A stretch of 12,575 nt of DNA from CAYFVR01 sp046541515 (GTDB lineage Bacteria > Desulfobacterota > Desulfobacteria > Desulfobacterales > Desulfococcaceae). Shown here piece by piece: positions 1 to 6,061 of the stretch. The notes under the pieces were generated by a model that was not told the origin of the DNA, did not search any database, and saw only the letters and a list, made by a program, of their open reading frames with translations. The stretch is taken from contig JBKHDD010000146.1 in NCBI GenBank assembly GCA_046541515.1, forward strand, positions 1 through 12,575. The letters are read 5' to 3'. How positions within the stretch are numbered: the stretch's first letter is position 1; each line of letters starts with the position of its first letter. Made by a program: the position numbers and the translations under genes.

Positions 1-45
1 CAAAAACGCCTTGACGATCCAATGCCGGAGCTGTAAGGACTCCCA

Positions 46-64
46 TCGGCCGGGCGGCGGCCGA
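46..64. terminator. Possible hairpin upstream of the first gene
   Basis: TCGGCC and GGCCGA can pair as a 6-bp stem around a 7-base GC-rich loop. No clear T-tract follows (the next bases are CCGAAATTTCC), so this is a weak terminator candidate. It lies ten bases after a TAA (34-36) that could end a gene entering from the left. The first 45 bases are too short to say which frame, if any, is coding. Confidence 0.25.
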
Positions 65-106
65 CCGAAATTTCCGGATAATCAGCCTTGATTCGCAAAT
101 GGATTC

Positions 107-1357
107 ATGTTCTCCCCACCCGACAACCGACCCTTGAAAATCTGCATGCTCAGCTACCGCGGCAATCCCCACTGCGGCGGCCAGGGCGTGTATGTCAAGA
201 ACCTGAGCCAGGCCATTCACGCCCTGGGCCACGAGGTGGAGGTGGTCTCCGGACCGCCCCTCCCGGCCCTGGACAACGGCGTGCGCCTCACCCATCTGCC
301 CAGCCTGGACCTATACAATCCCAAGGCCCTGTTTCGGGTCCCCTCGTTGCGGGAGCTGAGCGATCCGGTCAACCTGATGGAGTGGCTCGGCGTCTCCACC
401 ATGGGATTTCCCGAGCCGTTCACCTTCGGGCTCCGGGCCTTCCGCTTCCTTCGGAACCGGTTCGACCAGTACGACGTGGTCCACGACAACCAGAGCCTCT
501 CCTACGGCGTGGCCGCCATCGGACGGCGAACCCCCACCGTGGCCACCATTCATCACCCCATCACCGTGGACCGGGACATCGCGGTTCGCTCGGTGCGCTC
601 TCCCCTCAAAAAGCTGAAGCACCGACGCTGGTACAGCTTCATCGGCATGCAGAAACGGGTGGCCCGGCGGATGCCCGCCATCATTACCGTGTCCGACCGC
701 ACACGACGGGACATCAGCCAAGAATTCCGCATTCCCGAGGACCGCTTCCGCATCGTGCCCAACGGCATCGACATCGACCGCTTCCATCCCCTTCCCGGCG
801 TGGCCCGGGTTCCGGGACGGATCATCGCCACCACCAGCGCGGACACCCCGTTGAAAGGCATGTATCATCTGCTTCACGCCCTGGCGAAGTTGCGCCGAAA
901 GCGGGACCTTCAACTGGTGGTGGTGGGCGCGCCCAGGAAAAACGGCGGCGTGGTCCGACTGGTCCGCAGGCTGGGCCTGGGCGCCCACGTCCGGTTTACC
1001 GGCCCCATCAGCCAGGCGGCCTTCGTGCGGGAGTACGCCCGGGCCACTTTGGCGGTGGTGCCGTCGGTCTACGAAGGTTTCGGTCTGCCGGCCGGCGAGG
1101 CCATGGCCTGCGGCGTTCCGGTGGTCAGCACCACCGGCGGCGCCCTGCCCGAGGTGGTGGGCGACGCGGGGCTTCTGGTGCCCCCGGCGGACCCGGACGC
1201 CCTGGCCGCCGCCATTGCGGCGCTGTTGGACGATCCCGGGCGGGCGGCGCGGCTGGGACGCGCCGGCTTCGAGCGTGTGCACCGTCAGTTCACCTGGCGA
1301 CGGGCGGCGGAACGGACGGTGGCGGTTTATCGAGAGGCGATCCGTGATTACCGTTGA
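107..1357 (+). CDS. Family 4 glycosyltransferase (GT-B fold)
   Basis: A 416-residue retaining glycosyltransferase of the GT4 type, expected to transfer a sugar from a nucleotide-sugar donor to a glycan or lipid acceptor in the cytoplasm or at the inner membrane face. The N-terminal acceptor domain carries the glycine-rich loop GGQGVYV (24-30). The C-terminal donor domain has VPNGID (217-222) and the E-x7-E signature, Glu323 and Glu331 within YEGFGLPAGE, followed by GVPVVSTTGGALPEVV. Length is normal and no membrane segment is evident. The ATG at 107 lacks a clear Shine-Dalgarno site; a TTG at 134 or ATG at 146 would also keep the first beta strand (LKICML), so the start is uncertain. A lone GATAAT at 77-82 could be a -10 box. 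The gene overlaps the downstream methyltransferase by 14 bases, so the two are probably translated together. Family assignment is secure; the sugar and acceptor are unknown. Confidence 0.93.
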   Translation: MFSPPDNRPLKICMLSYRGNPHCGGQGVYVKNLSQAIHALGHEVEVVSGPPLPALDNGVRLTHLPSLDLYNPKALFRVPSLRELSDPVNLMEWLGVSTMGFPEPFTFGLRAFRFLRNRFDQYDVVHDNQSLSYGVAAIGRRTPTVATIHHPITVDRDIAVRSVRSPLKKLKHRRWYSFIGMQKRVARRMPAIITVSDRTRRDISQEFRIPEDRFRIVPNGIDIDRFHPLPGVARVPGRIIATTSADTPLKGMYHLLHALAKLRRKRDLQLVVVGAPRKNGGVVRLVRRLGLGAHVRFTGPISQAAFVREYARATLAVVPSVYEGFGLPAGEAMACGVPVVSTTGGALPEVVGDAGLLVPPADPDALAAAIAALLDDPGRAARLGRAGFERVHRQFTWRRAAERTVAVYREAIRDYR

Positions 1358-2048
1358 CCCCGACCGGCTTCGGCTTCGTCCGGGGGACCGGGTGCTGGAC
1401 ATCGGCTGCGGCTCCGGCCGCCACATGGACGCGGCGTTGCGAAGGGACGGCGTCCACGTCACCGGAATCGACCTGAACGACGCCGATCTGTCCCTGGCCC
1501 GGGACCGCTGCCAATACCTGGCCGATTTCGGGGCCTGCCGGGGGCGATGGACCCTGGTGCGGGCAAGCGCCACCGCCCTGCCCTTTCCCGACGCCGCATT
1601 CGACGCCGTCATCTGCGCCGAGGTGCTGGAACACGTGCCGGACCATCGGCGGGCCGCGGCCGAGGCGGTCCGCGTGCTGCGTCCGGGCGGGGATCTGGCG
1701 GTCAGCGTGCCGCGTCGCTGGCCCGAGACGATCTGCTGGGGGCTTTCCGCCGCCTACCGAAACACGCCGGGGGGCCACATTCGAATTTATCGCCGGGAAG
1801 CGCTGATGTCCCTCCTCCAGGCGGCCGGAACGGTCCCCCGGGACCACCATTACGCCCACGGGCTGCACACGCCCTACTGGTGGCTGAAATGTCTGGCCGG
1901 TCCCGACCGGCCGCCCCGGGGACTTCTCGCCCTCTACCACCGGCTGCTGGTCTGGGACATGATGGCGGCCCCTCGGATCACTCGCCTGCTGGAGCGCCTC
2001 CTGAACCCGCTGATGGGCAAAAGCCGCGTGGTCTATCTTCGAAAATGA
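1344..2048 (+). CDS. Class I SAM-dependent methyltransferase
   Basis: A 234-residue protein of the Methyltransf_11/25 type that should transfer a methyl group from S-adenosylmethionine. Visible motifs: motif I VLDIGCGSG (17-25), acidic residue after beta 2 in GIDLN (Asp43), ALPFPDAAFD and the post-motif ICAEVLEHVPD (78-100), and LRPGG (112-116). The GTG start at 1344 is chosen because GAGAGG sits 6 bases before it and because motif I then falls near the N-terminus, as usual; the frame remains open upstream to 1215, but that part is antiparallel in composition and overlaps the glycosyltransferase. The gene begins 14 bases inside the glycosyltransferase and ends in an ATGA overlap with the next gene, so the three form one operon. 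The context suggests methylation of a sugar, glycan or lipid intermediate made by the neighbour; the real substrate cannot be read from the sequence. Confidence 0.9.
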   Translation: MITVDPDRLRLRPGDRVLDIGCGSGRHMDAALRRDGVHVTGIDLNDADLSLARDRCQYLADFGACRGRWTLVRASATALPFPDAAFDAVICAEVLEHVPDHRRAAAEAVRVLRPGGDLAVSVPRRWPETICWGLSAAYRNTPGGHIRIYRREALMSLLQAAGTVPRDHHYAHGLHTPYWWLKCLAGPDRPPRGLLALYHRLLVWDMMAAPRITRLLERLLNPLMGKSRVVYLRK

Positions 2049-3454
2049 ACGCCATCCTCCTGCTCAGCCGGCGACCGGAAACCGGGGACCGGGTCCGGGC
2101 CTCCCTGCCGGAGTGCCGGATCACCTGGGTTCGCCGGGCGGAGACGGCCCAATCCATCCTTTCCGAAACCCGCCACGATCTGCTGCTGGCCGACCTGGAG
2201 GCGCTGTTCCCATCCGCGGCCGAAGCGGAGTCCCATCCCATCGACTTTCCGAACGCCTTTCAGCCCTTTTGGACCCTCCAGCCCTCCCTGGAAATCGTCG
2301 TCATCACCCCGCCGAATCGCACCCGGGAAGCGGTCCAGGCGGTCAAGGCCGGGGCGGCCAACTACCTGCCCGAGCCGGTGACCGCCGAAGAGGTTCGGCT
2401 GTTGGTGGACAACCTCGCGGCGGCCCGGAAACGGGATTCCGAACTGGACTATCTGCGGGACCAGTTCTGGGAAAGCGACGCACGGGACATCGTCCGCACC
2501 GCCAGTCCCCGGATGCGGGAAGTCTTCGACAAGCTCCGCTCCGCCGCGCCCACCCGCACAACCATCCTGCTGTACGGGGAAACCGGCGTGGGCAAAGGCG
2601 TCCTGGCCCGTCTCATCCATCGCCACAGCAACCGGCGGGAGGGCCCCTTCATCGGCGTCCACTGCGGCGCGATTCCCGACACCCTGATCGAAAGCGAGCT
2701 GTTCGGCCACGAAAAGGGCGCGTTCACCGGCGCGGTCCGCAGAAAGCCGGGCAAGTTTGAAATCGCGGGGGGCGGCACCCTGTTTCTGGACGAAATCGGG
2801 ACCATCACGCCGGCGGCCCAGGTCAAGCTGCTCCAGGTCCTTCAGGAACGGACTTTTCACCGGGTCGGCGGGGAAACGCCGCTGGAGGCCAACGTCCGCA
2901 TCATCGCCGCCACCAACAGCGACCTGAAAACGTTGAGCGACGCCGGCCAATTCCGGAAGGATTTGTATTATCGCCTCAGCGTTTTTCCGGTGGAGGCGCC
3001 CGCGCTCCGGGACCGGCTGGAGGACATTCCGGCCCTTTCGGCCCATTTCATCGAAAAACTCAACCGGAATTACGGCAAAAGCGTGCGGGACATCCATCCC
3101 GAGGTGTTGCGGGCCTTCGCGGGATACGACTGGCCGGGCAATATCCGGGAACTGGAAAATCTGATCGAACGGGCCTACATCCTGGAACGTTCCGCCGTTT
3201 TGACCCCGGAGAGCTTTCCGGCGGAACTCTTTCCGGCCCAACCGGCCAGGCCCCGGCTCCCGCTCCAGCCGGGCGACACCCTGGCCGAAGTTCGCCGCCG
3301 GGCCGTGGCGGAAGTGGAGCGCCATTACCTGGAATCCCTGCTGGCCCGCCACGGCGGCCGGATTCGCCCGTCGGCCGAGCAGGCCGGCATCAGCACCCGC
3401 CAGCTTCACAAGCTCCTCACCCGATACGGCATCCAAAAGGAGCGGTTCAAGTAA
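2045..3454 (+). CDS. Sigma-54 activator with degenerate receiver domain
   Basis: A 469-residue NtrC-class bacterial enhancer-binding protein. Residues 1-125 resemble a receiver domain: Asp50 sits in the phosphoacceptor position and Thr88 in the switch position, but the acidic pair is replaced by Ser8-Arg9-Arg10 and the conserved lysine by Glu110 (YLPEP for YLxKP). The AAA+ domain (about 150-385) is intact: Walker A GETGVGKG (178-185), the sigma-54 contact loop GAFTGA (225-230) and Walker B GTLFLDEI (244-251). The C-terminus is a Fis-type helix-turn-helix (AEQAGISTRQLHKLLTRYGI). The protein should therefore open sigma-54 promoters from an upstream site, with its activity probably not set by normal phosphotransfer. 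The ATG overlaps the methyltransferase stop as ATGA. No histidine kinase gene is in the window. A sigma-54-like promoter lies 165 bases downstream. The AAA+/HTH assignment is secure; the loss of receiver function is inferred from residues. Confidence 0.93.
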   Translation: MNAILLLSRRPETGDRVRASLPECRITWVRRAETAQSILSETRHDLLLADLEALFPSAAEAESHPIDFPNAFQPFWTLQPSLEIVVITPPNRTREAVQAVKAGAANYLPEPVTAEEVRLLVDNLAAARKRDSELDYLRDQFWESDARDIVRTASPRMREVFDKLRSAAPTRTTILLYGETGVGKGVLARLIHRHSNRREGPFIGVHCGAIPDTLIESELFGHEKGAFTGAVRRKPGKFEIAGGGTLFLDEIGTITPAAQVKLLQVLQERTFHRVGGETPLEANVRIIAATNSDLKTLSDAGQFRKDLYYRLSVFPVEAPALRDRLEDIPALSAHFIEKLNRNYGKSVRDIHPEVLRAFAGYDWPGNIRELENLIERAYILERSAVLTPESFPAELFPAQPARPRLPLQPGDTLAEVRRRAVAEVERHYLESLLARHGGRIRPSAEQAGISTRQLHKLLTRYGIQKERFK

Positions 3455-3490
3455 AGAACCGCCGGTTCCGCTTTTCTCCCGTCGGAACCG
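3443..3490. promoter_or_regulatory. Candidate activator-binding sites (paired inverted repeats)
   Basis: Four half-sites occur in 48 bases: CGGTTC (3443-3448), GAACCG (3456-3461), CGGTTC (3463-3468) and GAACCG (3485-3490). The first pair is part of a 7-bp inverted repeat GCGGTTC-N7-GAACCGC; the second extends to the 8-bp CGGTTCCG-N12-CGGAACCG. They lie about 130-175 bases upstream of the sigma-54-like promoter at 3619, the usual distance for an enhancer. They also overlap the end of the activator gene, and the first hairpin could act as a weak terminator (CTTTTC follows). Binding by the activator is inference; these hexamers are not rare in GC-rich DNA. Confidence 0.35.
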
Positions 3491-3618
3491 CCCATTCCGA
3501 ATTCCCCCGTCTTTTCCCTCTCCCGCTCCGACGCCTGCCACCTCCGGCTTGCCTTCCATCCGCGCCGCGCCCAACGGCTCCGCCCTCCCTTTCCTCGGCC
3601 CTCCCGCGTCTTTATTTC

Positions 3619-3634
3619 TGGCATATTTCCTGCT
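3619..3634 (+). promoter_or_regulatory. Sigma-54 (-24/-12) promoter
   Basis: TGGCATATTTCCTGCT matches the sigma-54 consensus TGGCAC-N5-TTGCW at all but two positions, and the invariant GG (3620-3621) and GC (3632-3633) are exactly 10 bases apart. Transcription would start near 3645, giving a leader of about 35 bases to the ATG at 3679 with its strong ribosome site. The promoter follows a sigma-54 activator gene and sits in a gene-free gap, both of which support it. It should drive the two small genes at 3679 and 4020. Confidence 0.7.
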
Positions 3635-3678
3635 TGCGGAAAGATGAAAGCGGAACGATCACCCGAGAAGGAGGGGGA

Positions 3679-3990
3679 ATGAAAGAGACCGACCGCCGCG
3701 GGCGGAACCGGGAACATCGGGCGTCCAAAATTACCCTGGAGGGTATTTTGGCGGCGGCGGAGTGGGACCGAGACGGCGCGGTGACCCGCATTCGACTGCT
3801 GGCCACCGACGAATCGGAATACGCCATCGAAAACGGAGAATCCTTTCTCAATCTGGCCCAGAAATTCGTGCGGGTGTCGGGCACGATCCAATCTTCATCG
3901 AAGGGCGCCCATCGCCTCTGGGTCCGAAAATGCACCATTTTGGAAGCCCCCATGGAAGAGAATGGCTTTTTGAGCGCCGAAACCCTTTGA
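3679..3990 (+). CDS. Small OB-fold-like hypothetical protein
   Basis: A 103-residue soluble protein with no signal peptide or membrane segment. After a basic N-terminus (1-17, many Arg and Lys) residues 18-90 show alternating hydrophobic strands (KITLEGILAAAEWD, AVTRIRLLATDESEYAI, KFVRVSGTIQ, RLWVRKCTIL) in the pattern of a small five-stranded OB-like barrel, in which a strand-turn such as VRVSGTI is typical. This is a fold guess from the pattern, not a family match. The ATG at 3679 is preferred over an in-frame start at 3634 because GGAGGGGG lies immediately upstream of it and because 3634 falls inside the -12 element of the sigma-54-like promoter. The gene is followed 29 bases later by the secreted acidic protein gene, so the two are probably co-transcribed. 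Its function is unknown; binding of a nucleic acid or of a small ligand is possible. Confidence 0.75.
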   Translation: MKETDRRGRNREHRASKITLEGILAAAEWDRDGAVTRIRLLATDESEYAIENGESFLNLAQKFVRVSGTIQSSSKGAHRLWVRKCTILEAPMEENGFLSAETL

Positions 3991-4019
3991 ACGGGCGAAA
4001 CGCACGGGGAGAACGAAAG

Positions 4020-4310
4020 ATGAAGTGGATGCGGAAATGTCTGGTGGCGGCCTGCGCCCTGACCCTGCTGTTCGCGCCGACGGGAACGGCCCTGGCCAGC
4101 TCCGAATCCCAAGAATTCGTTTCGGAATACGCCGAAGAATATGTTCCGGACGAATACGTGGAGGAGGGGGCGGAGGGCTACGTGGAGGAGACCGAAGAGT
4201 ACGTGGAGGAATATGAGGAGGAATACGCCGAGGAGTACCAGGAGGAATACGTGGAGGAGGAAACCTACGAATACGAGGACGTGACCGAGGAGTTCACCGA
4301 CAACCAGTAG
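4020..4310 (+). CDS. Secreted Glu/Tyr-rich acidic repeat protein
   Basis: A 96-residue protein with a clear Sec signal peptide (MKWMRKC, then hydrophobic 8-19, cleavage expected after ALA at residue 26). The 70-residue mature part contains about 29 Glu, 3 Asp and 11 Tyr and no Lys, Arg or His, so it is extremely acidic. Its centre is five tetrapeptide units of the form Y-x-E-E, which puts tyrosines four residues apart. A Cys at residue 7 lies in the signal peptide, not at a lipobox, so it is not an obvious lipoprotein. GGGGAG is placed 8 bases before the ATG. The gene follows the OB-like gene by 29 bases and is closed by a strong terminator. I do not recognise the family. Cation binding, coating of the cell surface or a structural role in the periplasm are possibilities suggested only by composition. 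Confidence 0.85.
   Translation: MKWMRKCLVAACALTLLFAPTGTALASSESQEFVSEYAEEYVPDEYVEEGAEGYVEETEEYVEEYEEEYAEEYQEEYVEEETYEYEDVTEEFTDNQ
4200..4259 (+). repeat. Five 12-bp in-frame tandem repeats
   Basis: Units begin at 4200, 4212, 4224, 4236 and 4248, each reading TAC or TAT, one variable codon (GTG, GAG, GCC, CAG, GTG), then two Glu codons. Looser copies of TACGTGGAGGA occur at 4155 and 4179. The units encode the Y-x-E-E core of the secreted acidic protein. Unit number could vary between strains by slippage without breaking the frame. Confidence 0.85.
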
Positions 4311-4334
4311 ATCTCCGCATTCCCTCTCGTTCCC

Positions 4335-4383
4335 CGCGCGGCGACGACCGGATTTCCATGCCGGTCGCCGCCGCCGCGCTTTT
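4335..4383 (+). terminator. Rho-independent terminator after the acidic protein gene
   Basis: A GC-rich stem (5' arm 4335-4351, 3' arm 4361-4379, with one A/C mismatch and a bulge near the base) encloses a 9-base loop ATTTCCATG and is followed by TTTT (4380-4383). It lies 25 bases after the acidic protein stop. The opposing gene ends at 4388, so the same stem may also slow transcription from that side, although no T-tract exists in that direction. Confidence 0.8.
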
Positions 4384-4387
4384 CCGC

Positions 4388-5923
4388 CTACCGCCCCAGC
4401 CAGGCGACCCGGTAGAGGTCCAATCGCCGGCTTTGCAGGTTCCGCACGCTGCCCTGCTGCCGAAGCTCCTTCAACAAATCCAGGTCCAGATCCACCATCA
4501 GGGTCATCTCCGTGTTGGGCGTGGCCTCCGCCGCCACCGCGTCGTGGGGAAAGGCGAAATCCGACGGGGTGAAAATGGCCGACTGGGAATACTGGATGTC
4601 CATGTTCTCCACCTTGGGGATGTTCCCCACGCTGCCGGAAATGGCCACGTAGCACTCGTTCTCGATGGCCCGGGCCTGGGCGCAGCGGCGCACCCGCAGA
4701 TAGCCGTTTTTGGTGTCGGTCCAGTAGGGCACCAGCAGAATGTTCATGCCCTGGTCCACCATGTGCCGGGGCACCTCCGGGAATTCCACGTCGTAGCAAA
4801 TCAAAATTCCAATTTTGCCGATGTCGGTGTCGAACACCCTCACCTGGTCGCCCCCGCGCAACCCCCAGTACTGGCTTTCATCCGGCGTGATGTGAAGTTT
4901 GTACTGGCTATCCGTCGTGCCGTCCCGGCGGCAGAGGTAGCTCACGTTGTGCAATTTTTCATCCCGGTATTCCGGCACGCTGCCGCCCACGATGTTGACG
5001 TTGTAGGCCAAGGCCATGCGCTTCAACTCCGCCCGGTAGGGTTCGCTGTATTCGGCCAGGGAACGGATCGCCTCGGCCGGGTCCTCCTGCTGGAACCGGG
5101 CCATCAGCGGCGCGTTGAGCAGCTCCGGGAACAGCACCAGGTCGGAATTGTAGCCGGAAACCGTATCCACGAAAAATTCCACCTGCTGGATGAAATCCTC
5201 GAAGGATTCGAAGTTCCGCATTTGCCACTGCACCACCGCCAGCCGGACCACCGTTTTTTTCCGGTCGAACAGCTTGGTCCGCCGCTCGTAGTAAATATTG
5301 TTCCACTCCAGCAGCACCCCGTGGCTGACCGACTGCCGATCCTGTGGATTGTAGTTTTTCAGGACCTTTTTGACGTGGAAGTCGTTGGCGAGCTGAAAGG
5401 TGAGCACCGGGTCCACCAGTTCCCGGTTGCGGACCCGCTGAATGTATTCCTGGGGGGTCAGTTCGTCGGCGTATTGTTTGTATTTGGGAATTCGCCCGCC
5501 CACCAGCATGCCTTGCAGGTTCAGCTCTTCGCAAAGCTGTTTTCGGGCGTCGTAGAGCCTGCGACCCAGCCGGAGCCCCTGGTAGTCGGGGTGGACGAAC
5601 AGGTCGATGCCGTAAATGTAGTTTCCGTCGGGATCGTGGTTTTTCAGGTAGCCGTCCCCGACGATGTCTTCATAGGTATGACGGCCGCCGAATTCGTGGT
5701 AACTAATGACGAGGCTCAGCGCAGCGGCGACCACCTTCCCTCGGTCTTCGATGCAGATTTGGCCCTGGGGAAAGCGTTCCACCATGGCGTTGTACTGGTC
5801 TTGTTCCCAGGCCCCGCCCATGCCGCCGTAAACGCGATCCATGATTTCCTTGACGTCGGGGTAGTCCGATGTTTTAAGCGTTCTCAGCGTCAGCTTGTGA
5901 TCCGATAAATGGCTTGATTCCAT
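4388..5923 (-). CDS. GNAT acetyltransferase-nitrilase fusion (YhcX-like)
   Basis: A 511-residue bifunctional protein. Residues 1 to about 200 form a GNAT-type acetyltransferase domain with the acetyl-CoA loop region in HPDYQGLRLGRRL (111-123). Residues about 225-511 form a carbon-nitrogen hydrolase (nitrilase superfamily) domain with the full catalytic triad: Glu267 in LFPELL, Lys342 in YKLHITPDE and Cys376 in ILICYDVEFPE. Such enzymes cleave amides or nitriles through a cysteine thioester. Architecture and length match the family that includes Bacillus subtilis YhcX; the substrate is not established from sequence. No signal peptide, so cytoplasmic. The ATG at 5923 has GGAGA five bases upstream (complement of 5929-5933). 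It is divergent from the potassium channel gene across 138 bases and convergent with the acidic protein gene. Confidence 0.93.
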   Translation of the reverse strand: MESSHLSDHKLTLRTLKTSDYPDVKEIMDRVYGGMGGAWEQDQYNAMVERFPQGQICIEDRGKVVAAALSLVISYHEFGGRHTYEDIVGDGYLKNHDPDGNYIYGIDLFVHPDYQGLRLGRRLYDARKQLCEELNLQGMLVGGRIPKYKQYADELTPQEYIQRVRNRELVDPVLTFQLANDFHVKKVLKNYNPQDRQSVSHGVLLEWNNIYYERRTKLFDRKKTVVRLAVVQWQMRNFESFEDFIQQVEFFVDTVSGYNSDLVLFPELLNAPLMARFQQEDPAEAIRSLAEYSEPYRAELKRMALAYNVNIVGGSVPEYRDEKLHNVSYLCRRDGTTDSQYKLHITPDESQYWGLRGGDQVRVFDTDIGKIGILICYDVEFPEVPRHMVDQGMNILLVPYWTDTKNGYLRVRRCAQARAIENECYVAISGSVGNIPKVENMDIQYSQSAIFTPSDFAFPHDAVAAEATPNTEMTLMVDLDLDLLKELRQQGSVRNLQSRRLDLYRVAWLGR

Positions 5924-6061
5924 GAAAATCTCCGATTTCTATCGCTCGGGTTCACTCCAAATCGACGGGCATGCGGGAAATCCGTTCCCCGGAGGCCGGG
6001 GGGCGGTTTGTCCGGGGGGCGCGATCGCTTCCGGACGGGCGCCGCGAGGGCGAAACCGACC
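5924..6061. promoter_or_regulatory. Divergent intergenic region with a short palindrome
   Basis: The 138 bases between the divergent fusion-enzyme and potassium-channel genes must hold promoters for both. I do not see a convincing -35/-10 or -24/-12 pair on either strand. The one clear structure is the inverted repeat CCCCGG-AGG-CCGGGG at 5987-6001, a possible operator. Confidence 0.3.

Noticed and set aside
1..36. Tail of an upstream gene ending with TAA at 34-36
   Set aside because: Only 11 codons are visible, and another frame stays open to TGA at 87-89; neither can be shown to be coding.
3442..3475. Terminator for the activator operon
   Set aside because: The hairpin is real but the T-run is only four bases and displaced by eight; listed instead as possible regulatory sites.
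4358..5908. Long plus-strand open frame opposite the GNAT-nitrilase gene
   Set aside because: It is the antisense of a gene with clear catalytic motifs, with a Val/His-rich composition typical of a shadow frame.
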